NCBI GenBank assembly: GCA_954871525.1
Contig: CATOZS010000072.1
Span: 1-64,000 of the forward strand
Reading direction: 5' to 3'
DNA length: 64,000 bases
Source of the DNA: Parietaria judaica
Taxonomy: Eukaryota > Streptophyta > Magnoliopsida > Rosales > Urticaceae
Both the position numbers and the translations under genes were made by a program. How positions within the stretch are numbered: the first letter of the stretch is position 1; the number at the start of each line of letters is the position of its first letter. The notes under the pieces were generated by a model, which had not been told where the DNA came from, made no database searches, and was given only the letters and a program-made list of their open reading frames with translations. Below are positions 23,329 to 36,500 of this stretch, piece after piece.

Positions 23329-26300
23329 CGACTTTTAGGTCGTAAACAATGTAAAATAAAGAAATGCTATAGGAAATGCTATAGCATTTCCTATGGAATT
23401 TAACGTCAACAATTTAATCCTTGCATATTTTTGCATGAGAACGCTTGTAATATTAAAATTCCAACGTATAAGCCCTAAATTCATTATTTTTTCAATTGGT
23501 TTGAAATTTAAGGTTGTAAAAAATGTAAAATAAAGAAATGCTATAGGAAATGGTATAGCATTTCCTATGGCATTTCTCGTCAACAATTTAATCCTTGCAT
23601 ATTTTTGCATGAGAACTCTTGTTATATTCAAATTCCAATGTAAAAGCCCTAAAATCATTATTTTTTCAATTGGTTTGAAATATAAGGTTGTAAAAAATGT
23701 AAAATAATGAAATGCTATAGGAAATGCTATAGCATTTCGTATAGCATTTCTCGTCAACAATTTAATCCTTGCATATTTTTGCATGAGAACTCTTGTTATG
23801 TTCAAATTCCAATGTATAAGCCCTAAAATCATTATTTTTTCAATTGGTTCGACTTTTAGGTCGTAAACAATGTAAAATAAAGAAATGCTATAGGAAATGC
23901 TATAGCATTTCCTATGGAATTTAACGTCAACAATTTAATCCTTGCATATTTTTGCATGAGAACGCTTGTAATATTAAAATTCCAATGTATAAGCCCTAAA
24001 ATCATTATTTTTTCAATTGGTTCGAAATTTAAGGTTGTAAAAAATGTAAAATAAAGAAATGCTATAGGAAATGCTATAGCATTTCCTATGGCATTTCTCG
24101 TCAACAATTTAATTCTTGCATATTTTTGCATGAGAACTCTTGTTATATTCCAATTCCAATTTATAAGCCCTAAAATAATTATTTTTTCAATTGGTTCGAA
24201 ATTTAAGGTTGTAAAAAATGTAAAATAAAGAAATTCTATAGCATTTCCTATGGCGTTTCTCGTCAACAATTTAATCCTTGCATATTTTTGCATGAGAACT
24301 CTTGATTCCAATGTATAAGCCCTAAAATCATTATTTTTTCAATTGGTTTGAAATTTAAGGTTGTAAAAAATGTAAAATAAAGAAATGCTATAGGAAATGC
24401 TATAGCATTTCGTATGGCATTTCTCGTCAACAATTTAATCCTTGCATATTTTTGCATGAGAACTCTTGTTATATTCAAATTCCAATGTATAAGCCCTAAA
24501 ATCATTATTTTTTCAATTGGTTCGACTTTTAGGTCGTAAACAATGTAAAATAAAGAAATGCTATAGGAAATGCTATAGCATTTCCTATGGAATTTAACGT
24601 CAACAATTTAATCCTTGCATATTTTTGCATGAGAACGCTTGTAATATTAAAATTCCAATGTATAAGCCCTAAAATCATTATTTTTTCAATTGGTTCAAAA
24701 TTTAAGGTTGTAAAAAATGTAAAATAAAGAAATGCTATAGGAAATGCTATAGCATTTCCTATGGCATTTCTCGTCAACAATTTAATCCTTGCATATTTTT
24801 GCATGAGAACTCTTGTTATATTCAAATTCCAATGTATAAGCCCTAAAATCATTATTTTTTCAATTGGTTTGAAATTTAAGGTTGTAAAAAATGTAAAATA
24901 AAGAAATGCTATAGGAAATGCTATAGCATTTCGTATGGCATTTCTCGTCAACAATTTAATCCTTGCATATTTTTGCATGAGAATTCTTGTTATATTCAAA
25001 TTCCAATGTATAAGCCCTAAAATCATTATTTTTTCAATTGGTTTGAAATATAAGGTTGTAAAAAATGTAAAATAATGAAATGCTATAGGAAATGCTATAG
25101 CATTTCGTATAGCATTTCTCGTCAACAATTTAATCCTTGCATATTTTTGCATGAGAACTCTTGTTATATTCAAATTCCAATGTATAAGCCCTAAAATCAT
25201 TATTTTTTCAATTGGTTCGACTTTTAGGTCGTAAACAATGTAAAATAAACAAATGCTATAGGAAATGCTATAGCATTTCCTATGGAATTTAACGTCAACA
25301 ATTTAATCCTTGCATATTTTTGCATGAGAACGCTTGTAATATTAAAATTCCAATGTATAAGCCCTAAAATCATTATTTTTTCAATTGGTTCGAAATTTAA
25401 GGTTGTAAAAAATGTAAAATAAAGAAATGCTATAGGAAATGCTATAGCATTTCCTATGGCATTTCTCGTCAACAATTTAATTCTTGCATATTTTTGCATG
25501 AGAACTCTTGTTATATTCCAATTCCAATTTATAAGCCCTAAAATAATTATTTTTTCAATTGGTTCGAAATTTAAGGTTGTAAAAAATGTAAAATAAAGAA
25601 ATTCTATAGCATTTCCTATGGCGTTTCTCGTCAACAATTTAATCCTTGCATATTTTTGCATGAGAACTCTTGATTCCAATGTATAAGCCCTAAAATCATT
25701 ATTTTTTCAATTGGTTTGAAATTTAAGGTTGTAAAAAATGTAAATAAAGAAATGCTATAGGAAATGCTATAGCATTTCGTATGGCATTTCTCGTCAACAA
25801 TTTAATCCTTGCATATTTTTGCATGAGAACTCTTGTTATATTCAAATTCCAATGTATAAGCCCTAAAATCATTATTTTTTCAATTGGTTCGACTTTTAGG
25901 TCGTAAACAATGTAAAATAAAGAAATGCTATAGGAAATGCTATAGCATTTCCTATGGAATTTAACGTCAACAATTTAATCCTTGCATATTTTTGCATGAG
26001 AACGCTTGTAATATTAAAATTCCAATGTATAAGCCCTAAAATCATTATTTTTTCAATTGGTTCAAAATTTAAGGTTGTAAAAAATGTAAAATAAAGAAAT
26101 GCTATAGGAAATGCTATAGCATTTCCTATGGCATTTCTCGTCAACAATTTAATCCTTGCATATTTTTGCATGAGAACTCTTGTTATATTCAAATTCCAAT
26201 GTATAAGCCCTAAAATCATTATTTTTTCAATTGGTTTGAAATTTAAGGTTGTAAAAAATGTAAAATAAAGAAATGCTATAGGAAATGCTATAGCATTTCG

Positions 26301-27267
26301 TATGGCATTTCTCGTCAACAATTTAATCCTTGCATATTTTTGCATGAGAATTCTTGTTATATTCAAATTCCAATGTATAAGCCCTAAAATCATTATTTTT
26401 TCAATTGGTTTGAAATATAAGGTTGTAAAAAATGTAAAATAATGAAATGCCATACGAAATGCTATAGCATTTCGTATAGCATTTCTCGTCAACAATTTAA
26501 TCCTTGCATATTTTTGCATGAGAACTCTTGTTATATTCAAATTCCAATGTATAAGCCCTAAAATCATTATTTTTTCAATTGGTTCGACTTTTAGGTCGTA
26601 AACAATGTAAAATAAACAAATGCTATAGGAAATGCTATAGCATTTCCTATGGAATTTAACGTCAACAATTTAATCATTGCATATTTTTGCATGAGAACGC
26701 TTGTAATATTAAAATTCCAATGTATAAGCCCTAAAATCATTATTTTTTCAATTGGTTCGAAATTTAAGGTTGTAAAAAATGTAAAATAAAGAAATGCTAT
26801 AGGAAATGCTATAGCATTTCCTATGGCATTTCTCGTCAACAATTTAATCCTTGCATATTTTTGCATGAGAACTCTTGTTATATTCCAATTCCAATGTATA
26901 AGCCCTAAAATAATTATTTTTTCAATTGGTTCGAAATTTAAGGTTGTAAAAAATGTAAAATAAAGAAATTCTATAGCATTTCCTATGGCGTTTCTCGTCA
27001 ACAATTTAATCCTTGCATATTTTTGCATGAGAACTCTTGTTATATTCAAATTCCAATGTATAAGCCCTAAAATCATTATTTTTTCAATTGGTTTGAAATT
27101 TAAGGTTGTAAAAAATGTAAAATAAAGAAATGCTATAGGAAATGCTATAGCATTTCGTATGGCATTTCTCGTCAACAATTTAATCCTTGCATATTTTTGC
27201 ATGAGAACTCTTGTTATATTCAAATTCCAATGTATAAGCCCTAAAATCATTATTTTTTCAATTGGTT
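23329..27267. repeat. HOR block with ~1368-bp super-unit
   Basis: Units start at 23329 (521), 23850 (673), 24523 (695), 25218 (672), 25890 (695) and 26585 (683). The pair 23850-25217 recurs as 25218-26584 at an offset of 1368 bp. Both copies have the 12-bp-shorter palindrome in a b monomer (AAATTCTATAGCATTTCC), a 10-bp loss giving CTCTTGATTCCAATG, and GAGAATTCTTG near 24980 and 26348. The 672-bp unit lost one more A (TGTAAATAAAG near 25740). The marker AATAAACAAATG first appears at 25246 and 26613. Confidence 0.9.
26444..26485. repeat. Palindrome element with mixed arms
   Basis: Left arm GCCATACG (the rewritten form seen at 5590 and 10402) is combined with right arm CGTATAGC. The sister element 1367 bp earlier (25077-25118) has GCTATAGG and CGTATAGC. 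One mismatch remains between the arms. It could reflect patchy conversion from a rewritten copy, or rewriting followed by mutation. Confidence 0.85.
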
Positions 27268-28449
27268 CGACTTTTAGGTCGTAAACAATGCAAAATAAAG
27301 AAATGCTATAGGAAATGCTATAGCATTTCCTATGGAATTTAACGTCAACAATTTAATCCTTGCATATTTTTGCATGAGAACGCTTGTAATATTAAAATTC
27401 CAATGTATAAGCCCTAAAATCATTATTTTTTCAATTGGTTCAAAATTTAAGGTTGTAAAAAATGTAAAATAAAGAAATGCTATAGGAAATGCTATAGCAT
27501 TTCCTATGGCATTTCTCGTCAACAATTTAATCCTTGCATATTTTTGCATGAGAACTCTTGTTATATTCAAATTCCAATGTATAAGCCCTAAAATCATTAT
27601 TTTTTCAATTGGTTTGAAATTTAAGGTTGTAAAAATGTAAAATAAAGAAATGCTATAGGAAATGCTATAGCATTTCGTATGGCATTTCTCGTCAACAATT
27701 TAATCCTTGCATATTTTTGCATGAGAACTCTTGTTATATTCAAATTCCAATGTATAAGCCCTAAAATCATTAGTTTTTCAATTGGTTCGAAATATAAGGT
27801 TGTAAAAAATGTAAAATAATGAAATGCTATAGGAAATGCTATAGCATTTCCTATGGCATTTCTCGTCAACAATTTAATCCTTGCATATTTTTGCATGAGA
27901 ACTCTTGTTATATTCCAATTCCAATGTATAAGCCCTAAAATAATTATTTTTTCAATTGGTTCGAAATTTAAGGTTGTAAAAAATGTAAAATAAAGAAATT
28001 CTATAGCATTTCCTATGGCGTTTCTCGTCAACAATTTAATCCTTGAATATTTTTGCATGAGAACTCTTGTTATATTCCAATTCCAATTTATAAGCCCTAA
28101 AATAATTATTTTTTCAATTGGTTCGAAATTTAAGGTTGTAAAAAATGTAAAATAAAGAAATTCTATAGCATTTCCTATGGCGTTTCTCGTCAACAATTTA
28201 ATCCTTGAATATTTTTGCATGAGAACTCTTGATTCCAATGTATAAGCCCTAAAATCATTATTTTTTCAATTGGTTTGAAATTTAAGGTTGTAAAAAATGT
28301 AAAATAAAAAAATGCTATAGGAAATGCTATAGCATTTCGTATGGCATTTCTCGTCAACAATTTAATCCTTGCATATTTTTGCATGAGAACTCTTGTTATA
28401 TTCAAATTCCAATGTATAAGCCCTAAAATCATTATTTTTTCAATTGGTT
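27268..28449. repeat. 7-mer HOR unit (1182 bp)
   Basis: Seven monomers after one junction. Two adjacent monomers carry the 12-bp-shorter palindrome (AAATTCTATAGC near 27995 and 28160), the second followed by the 10-bp loss CTCTTGATTCC. One extra A is missing near 27634 (TGTAAAAATGT). Length is 7x174-1-24-10-1. This is the earliest copy of the 7-mer seen again at 28450 and 31011. Confidence 0.9.
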
Positions 28450-28655
28450 CGACTTTTAGGTCGTAAACAATGTAAAATAAAGAAATGCTATAGGAAATGC
28501 TATAGCATTTCCTATGGAATTTAACGTCAACAATTTAATCCTTGCATATTTTTGCATGAGAACGCTTGTAATATTAAAATTCCAATGTATAAGCCCTAAA
28601 ATCATTATTTTTTCAATTGGTTCAAAATTTAAGGTTGTAAAAAATGTAAAATAAA

Positions 28656-28697
28656 GAAATGCCATAGGAAATGCTATAGCATTTCCTATAGCATTTC
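28656..28697. repeat. Inverted 42-bp palindrome element (b form)
   Basis: Left arm GCCATAGG and right arm CCTATAGC are the exact reverse complement of the standard b element (left GCTATAGG, right CCTATGGC). The equivalent element in the next super-repeat copy (31217-31258) is standard, as is the one in the 27268 unit near 27475. This copy is therefore the derived, flipped one. For this form the change amounts to two reciprocal substitutions. Confidence 0.9.
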
Positions 28698-30186
28698 TCG
28701 TCAACAATTTAATCCTTGCATATTTTTGCATGAGAACTCTTGTTATATTCAAATTCCAATGTATAAGCCCTAAAATCATTATTTTTTCAATTGGTTTGAA
28801 ATTTAAGGTTGTAAAAAATGTAAAATAAAGAAATGCTATAGGAAATGCTATAGCATTTCGTATGGCATTTCTCGTCAACAATTTAATCCTTGCATATTTT
28901 TGCATGAGAACTCTTGTTATATTCAAATTCCAATGTATAAGCCCTAAAATCATTAGTTTTTCAATTGGTTCGAAATATAAGGTTGTAAAAAATGTAAAAT
29001 AATGAAATGCTATAGGAAATGCTATAGCATTTCCTATGGCATTTCTCGTCAACAATTTAATCCTTGCATATTTTTGCATGAGAACTCTTGTTATATTCCA
29101 ATTCCAATGTATAAGCCCTAAAATAATTATTTTTTCAATTGGTTCGAAATTTAAGGTTGTAAAAAATGTAAAATAAAGAAATTCTATAGCATTTCCTATG
29201 GCGTTTCTCGTCAACAATTTAATCCTTGAATATTTTTGCATGAGAACTCTTGTTATATTCCAATTCCAATTTATAAGCCCTAAAATAATTATTTTTTCAA
29301 TTGGTTCGAAATTTAAGGTTGTAAAAAATGTAAAATAAAGAAATTCTATAGCATTTCCTATGGCGTTTCTCGTCAACAATTTAATCCTTGAATATTTTTG
29401 CATGAGAACTCTTGATTCCAATGTATAAGCCCTAAAATCATTATTTTTTCAATTGGTTTGAAATTTAAGGTTGTAAAAAATGTAAAATAAAAAAATGCTA
29501 TAGGAAATGCTATAGCATTTCGTATGGCATTTCTCGTCAACAATTTAATCCTTGCATATTTTTGCATGAGAACTCTTGTTATATTCAAATTCCAATGTAT
29601 AAGCCCTAAAATCATTATTTTTTCAATTGGTTCGACTTTTAGGTCGTAAACAATGTAAAATAAAGAAATGCTATAGGAAATGCTATAGCATTTCCTATGG
29701 AATTTAACGTCAACAATTTAATCCTTGCATATTTTTGCATGAGAACGCTTGTAATATTAAAATTCCAATGTATAAGCCCTAAAATCATTATTTTTTCAAT
29801 TGGTTCAAAATTTAAGGTTGTAAAAAATGTAAAATAAAGAAATGCTATAGGAAATGCTATAGCATTTCCTATGGCATTTCTCGTCAACAATTTAATCCTT
29901 GCATATTTTTGCATGAGAACTCTTGTTATATTCAAATTCCAATGTATAAGCCCTAAAATCATTATTTTTTCAATTGGTTTGAAATTTAAGGTTGTAAAAA
30001 ATGTAAAATAAAGAAATGCTATAGGAAATGCTATAGCATTTCGTATGGCATTTCTCGTCAACAATTTAATCCTTGCATATTTTTGCATGAGAACTCTTGT
30101 TATATTCAAATTCCAATGTATAAGCCCTAAAATCATTATTTTTTCAATTGGTTTGAAATATAAGGTTGTAAAAAATGTAAAATAAT

Positions 30187-30228
30187 GAAATGCTATAGGA
30201 AATGCTATAGCATTTCCTATAGCATTTC
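30187..30228. repeat. Perfect 42-bp palindrome, right arm matches left
   Basis: The c-class element has right arm CCTATAGC, exact complement of left arm GCTATAGG, forming a perfect 42-bp palindrome. The related c element at 25077 has CGTATAGC, one base short, so a single substitution or arm copying could explain it. The same state occurs 2561 bp downstream at 32748-32789 through super-repeat duplication. Confidence 0.9.
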
Positions 30229-31010
30229 TCGTCAACAATTTAATCCTTGCATATTTTTGCATGAGAACTCTTGTTATATTCAAATTCCAATGTATAAGCC
30301 CTAAAATCATTATTTTTTCAATTGGTTCGACTTTTAGGTCGTAAACAATGTAAAATAAACAAATGCTATAGGAAATGCTATAGCATTTCCTATGGAATTT
30401 AACGTCAACAATTTAATCCTTGCATATTTTTGCATGAGAACGCTTGTAATATTAAAATTCCAATGTATAAGCCCTAAAATCATTATTTTTTCAATTGGTT
30501 CGAAATTTAAGGTTGTAAAAAATGTAAAATAAAGAAATGCTATAGGAAATGCTATAGCATTTCCTATGGCATTTCTCGTCAACAATTTAATCCTTGCATA
30601 TTTTTGCATGAGAACTCTTGTTATATTCAAATTCCAATGTATAAGCCCTAAAATAATTATTTTTTCAATTGGTTCGAAATTTAAGGTTGTAAAAAATGTA
30701 AAATAAAGAAATTCTATAGCATTTCCTATGGCGTTTCTCGTCAACAATTTAATCCTTGCATATTTTTGCATGAGAACTCTTGTTATATTCAAATTCCAAT
30801 GTATAAGCCCTAAAATCATTATTTTTTCAATTGGTTTGAAATTTAAGGTTGTAAAAAATGTAAAATAAAGAAATGCTATAGGAAATGCTATAGCATTTCG
30901 TATGGCATTTCTCGTCAACAATTTAATCCTTGCATATTTTTGCATGAGAACTCTTGTTATATTCAAATTCCAATGTATAAGCCCTAAAATCATTATTTTT
31001 TCAATTGGTT

Positions 31011-33571
31011 CGACTTTTAGGTCGTAAACAATGTAAAATAAAGAAATGCTATAGGAAATGCTATAGCATTTCCTATGGAATTTAACGTCAACAATTTAAT
31101 CCTTGCATATTTTTGCATGAGAACGCTTGTAATATTAAAATTCCAATGTATAAGCCCTAAAATCATTATTTTTTCAATTGGTTCAAAATTTAAGGTTGTA
31201 AAAAATGTAAAATAAAGAAATGCTATAGGAAATGCTATAGCATTTCCTATGGCATTTCTCGTCAACAATTTAATCCTTGCATATTTTTGCATGAGAACTC
31301 TTGTTATATTCAAATTCCAATGTATAAGCCCTAAAATCATTATTTTTTCAATTGGTTTGAAATTTAAGGTTGTAAAAAATGTAAAATAAAGAAATGCTAT
31401 AGGAAATGCTATAGCATTTCGTATGGCATTTCTCGTCAACAATTTAATCCTTGCATATTTTTGCATGAGAACTCTTGTTATAATCAAATTCCAATGTATA
31501 AGCCCTAAAATCATTAGTTTTTCAATTGGTTCGAAATATAAGGTTGTAAAAAATGTAAAATAATGAAATGCTATAGGAAATGCTATAGCATTTCCTATGG
31601 CATTTCTCGTCAACAATTTAATCCTTGCATATTTTTGCATGAGAACTCTTGTTATATTCCAATTCCAATGTATAAGCCCTAAAATAATTATTTTTTCAAT
31701 TGGTTCGAAATTTAAGGTTGTAAAAAATGTAAAATAAAGAAATTCTATAGCATTTCCTATGGCGTTTCTCGTCAACAATTTAATCCTTGAATATTTTTGC
31801 ATGAGAACTCTTGTTATATTCAAATTCCAATTTATAAGCCCTAAAATAATTATTTTTTCAATTGGTTCGAAATTTAAGGTTGTAAAAAATGTAAAATAAA
31901 GAAATTCTATAGCATTTCCTATGGCGTTTCTCGTCAACAATTTAATCCTTGAATATTTTTGCATGAGAACTCTTGATTCCAATGTATAAGCCCTAAAATC
32001 ATTATTTTTTCAATTGGTTTGAAATTTAAGGTTGTAAAAAATGTAAAATAAAAAAATGCTATAGGAAATGCTATAGCATTTCGTATGGCATTTCTCGTCA
32101 ACAATTTAATCCTTGCATATTTTTGCATGAGAACTCTTGTTATATTCAAATTCCAATGTATAAGCCCTAAAATCATTATTTTTTCAATTGGTTCGACTTT
32201 TAGGTCGTAAACAATGTAAAATAAAGAAATGCTATAGGAAATGCTATAGCATTTCCTATGGAATTTAACGTCAACAATTTAATCCTTGCATATTTTTGCA
32301 TGAGAACGCTTGTAATATTAAAATTCCAATGTATAAGCCCTAAAATCATTATTTTTTCAATTGGTTCAAAATTTAAGGTTGTAAAAAATGTAAAATAAAG
32401 AAATGCTATAGGAAATGCTATAGCATTTCCTATGGCATTTCTCGTCAACAATTTAATCCTTGCATATTTTTGCATGAGAACTCTTGTTATATTCAAATTC
32501 CAATGTATAAGCCCTAAAATCATTATTTTTTCAATTGGTTTGAAATTTAAGGTTGTAAAAAATGTAAAATAAAGAAATGCTATAGGAAATGCTATAGCAT
32601 TTCGTATGGCATTTCTCGTCAACAATTTAATCCTTGCATATTTTTGCATGAGAACTCTTGTTATATTCAAATTCCAATGTATAAGCCCTAAAATCATTAT
32701 TTTTTCAATTGGTTTGAAATATAAGGTTGTAAAAAATGTAAAATAATGAAATGCTATAGGAAATGCTATAGCATTTCCTATAGCATTTCTCGTCAACAAT
32801 TTAATCCTTGCATATTTTTGCATGAGAACTCTTGTTATATTCAAATTCCAATGTATAAGCCCTAAAATCATTATTTTTTCAATTGGTTCGACTTTTAGGT
32901 CGTAAACAATGTAAAATAAACAAATGCTATAGGAAATGCTATAGCATTTCCTATGGAATTTAACGTCAACAATTTAATCCTTGCATATTTTTGCATGAGA
33001 ACGCTTGTAATATTAAAATTCCAATGTATAAGCCCTAAAATCATTATTTTTTCAATTGGTTCGAAATTTAAGGTTGTAAAAAATGTAAAATAAAGAAATG
33101 CTATAGGAAATGCTATAGCATTTCCTATGGCATTTCTCGTCAACAATTTAATCCTTGCATATTTTTGCATGAGAACTCTTGTTATATTCCAATTCCAATG
33201 TATAAGCCCTAAAATAATTATTTTTTCAATTGGTTCGAAATTTAAGGTTGTAAAAAATGTAAAATAAAGAAATTCTATAGCATTTCCTATGGCGTTTCTC
33301 GTCAACAATTTAATCCTTGCATATTTTTGCATGAGAACTCTTGTTATATTCAAATTCCAATGTATAAGCCCTAAAATCATTATTTTTTCAATTGGTTTGA
33401 AATTTAAGGTTGTAAAAAATGTAAAATAAAGAAATGCTATAGGAAATGCTATAGCATTTCGTATGGCATTTCTCGTCAACAATTTAATCCTTGCATATTT
33501 TTGCATGAGAACTCTTGTTATATTCAAATTCCAATGTATAAGCCCTAAAATCATTATTTTTTCAATTGGTT
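31011..33571. repeat. 2561-bp super-HOR, copy 2
   Basis: Units at 31011 (1183), 32194 (695) and 32889 (683) match 28450-31010 at a constant offset of 2561 bp. The few differences include the standard palindrome at 31217 in place of the flipped one, TATAATCAAATT near 31480, and CAAATTCCAATTT near 31813 where copy 1 has CCAATTCCAATTT. Confidence 0.93.
32748..32789. repeat. Perfect 42-bp palindrome (super-HOR sister of 30187)
   Basis: Identical in state to the element at 30187-30228 (arms GCTATAGG and CCTATAGC) and located exactly 2561 bp from it. It documents that the altered palindrome was present before the super-repeat duplicated. Confidence 0.9.
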
Positions 33572-36500
33572 CGACTTTTAGGTCGTAAACAATGTAAAAT
33601 AAAGAAATGCTATAGGAAATGCTATAGCATTTCCTATGGAATTTAACGTCAACAATTTAATCCTTGCATATTTTTGCATGAGAACGCTTGTAATATTAAA
33701 ATTCCAATGTATAAGCCCTAAAATCATTATTTTTTCAATTGGTTCAAAATTTAAGGTTGTAAAAAATGTAAAATAAAGAAATGCTATAGGAAATGCTATA
33801 GCATTTCCTATGGCATTTCTCGTCAACAATTTAATCCTTGCATATTTTTGCATGAGAACTCTTGTTATATTCAAATTCCAATGTATAAGCCCTAAAATCA
33901 TTATTTTTTCAATTGGTTTGAAATTTAAGGTTGTAAAAAATGTAAAATAAAGAAATGCTATAGGAAATGCTATAGCATTTCGTATGGCATTTCTCGTCAA
34001 CAATTTAATCCTTGCATATTTTTGCATGAGAACTCTTGTTATATTCAAATTCCAATGTATAAGCCCTAAAATCATTAGTTTTTCAATTGGTTCGAAATAT
34101 AAGGTTGTAAAAAATGTAAAATAATGAAATGCTATAGGAAATGCTATAGCATTTCCTATGGCATTTCTCGTCAACAATTTAATCCTTGCATATTTTTGCA
34201 TGAGAACTCTTGTTATATTCCAATTCCAATGTATAAGCCCTAAAATAATTATTTTTTCAATTGGTTCGAAATTTAAGGTTGTAAAAAATGTAAAATAAAG
34301 AAATTCTATAGCATTTCCTATGGCGTTTCTCGTCAACAATTTAATCCTTGAATATTTTTGCATGAGAACTCTTGTTATATTCAAATTCCAATGTATAAGC
34401 CCTAAAATCATTATTTTTTCAATTGGTTTGAAATTTAAGGTTGTAAAAAATGTAAAATAAAGAAATGCTATAGGAAATGCTATAGCATTTCGTATGGCAT
34501 TTCTCGTCAACAATTTAATCCTTGCATATTTTTGCATGAGAACTCTTGTTATATTCAAATTCCAATGTATAAGCCCTAAAATCATTATTTTTTCAATTGG
34601 TTCGACTTTTAGGTCGTAAACAATGTAAAATAAAGAAATGCTATAGGAAATGCTATAGCATTTCCTATGGAATTTAACGTCAACAATTTAATCCTTGCAT
34701 ATTTTTGCATGAGAACGCTTGTAATATTAAAATTCCAATGTATAAGCCCTAAATTCATTATTTTTTCAATTGGTTCAAAATTTAAGGTTGTAAAAAATGT
34801 AAAATAAAGAAATGCTATAGGAAATGCTATAGCATTTCCTATGGCATTTCTCGTCAACAATTTAATCCTTGCATATTTTTGCATGAGAACTCTTGTTATA
34901 TTCAAATTCCAATGTATAAGCCCTAAAATCATTATTTTTTCAATTGGTTTGAAATTTAAGGTTGTAAAAAATGTAAAATAAAGAAATGCTATAGGAAATG
35001 CTATAGCATTTCGTATGGCATTTCTCGTCAACAATTTAATCCTTGCATATTTTTGCATGAGAACTCTTGTTATATTCAAATTCCAATGTATAAGCCCTAA
35101 AATCATTATTTTTTCAATTGGTTTGAAATATAAGGTTGTAAAAAATGTAAAATAATGAAATGCTATAGGAAATGCTATAGCATTTCGTATGGCATTTCTC
35201 GTCAACAATTTAATCCTTGCATATTTTTGCATGAGAACTCTTGTTATATTCAAATTCCAATGTATAAGCCCTAAAATCATTATTTTTTCAATTGGTTCGA
35301 CTTTTAGGTCGCAAACAATGTAAAATAAAGAAATGCTATAGGAAATGCTATAGCATTTCCTATGGAATTTAACGTCAACAATTTAATCCTTGCATATTTT
35401 TGCATGAGAACGCTTGTAATATTAAAATTCCAATGTATAAGCCCTAAATTCATTATTTTTTCAATTGGTTCAAAATTTAAGGTTGTAAAAAATGTAAAAT
35501 AAAGAAATGCTATAGGAAATGCTATAGCATTTCCTATGGCATTTCTCGTCAACAATTTAATCCTTGCATATTTTTGCATGAGAACTCTTGTTATATTCAA
35601 ATTCCAATGTATAAGCCCTAAAATCATTATTTTTTCAATTGGTTTTTTAATTTAAGGTTGTAAAAAATGTAAAATAAAGAAATGCTATAGGAAATGCTAT
35701 AGCATTTCGTATGGCATTTCTCGTCAACAATTTAATCCTTGCATATTTTTTGCATGAGAACTCTTGTTATATTCAAATTCCAATGTATAAGCCCTAAAAT
35801 CATTATTTTTTCAATTGGTTTGAAATATAAGGTTGTAAAAAATGTAAAATAATGAAATGCTATAGGAAATGCTATAGCATTTCGTATGGCATTTCTCGTC
35901 AACAATTTAATCCTTGCATATTTTTGCATGAGAACTCTTGTTATATTCAAATTCCAATGTATAAGCCCTAAAATCATTATTTTTTCAATTGGTTCGACTT
36001 TTAGGTCGCAAACAATGTAAAATAAAGAAATGCTATAGGAAATGCTATAGCATTTCCTATAGAATTTAACGTCAACAATTTAATCCTTGCATATTTTTGC
36101 ATGAGAACGCTTGTAATATTAAAATTCCAACGTATAAGCCCTAAATTCATTATTTTTTCAATTGGTTTGAAATTTAAGGTTGTAAAAAATGTAAAATAAA
36201 GAAATGCTATAGGAAATGCTATAGCATTTCCTATGGCATTTCTCGTCAACAATTTAATCCTTGCATATTTTTGCATGAGAACTCTTGTTATATTCAAATT
36301 CCAATGTATAAGCCCTAAAATCATTATTTTTTCAATTGGTTCGACTTTTAGGTCGTAAACAATGTAAAATAAACAAATGCTATAGGAAATGCTATAGCAT
36401 TTCCTATGGAATTTAACGTCAACAATTTAATCCTTGCATATTTTTGCATGAGAACGCTTGTAATATTAAAATTCCAATGTATAAGCCCTAAAATCATTAT

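Larger units (their letters stand above)
28450..31010. repeat. 2561-bp super-HOR, copy 1 (7-mer+4-mer+4-mer)
   Basis: Units at 28450 (1183), 29633 (695) and 30328 (683) form a three-unit super-repeat. It is repeated with exactly the same lengths at 31011. The 7-mer is a 6-mer of the 33572 type with its 12-bp-shortened b monomer duplicated: AAATTCTATAGC near 29178 and 29340 is 162 bp apart, one shortened monomer. Confidence 0.93.
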
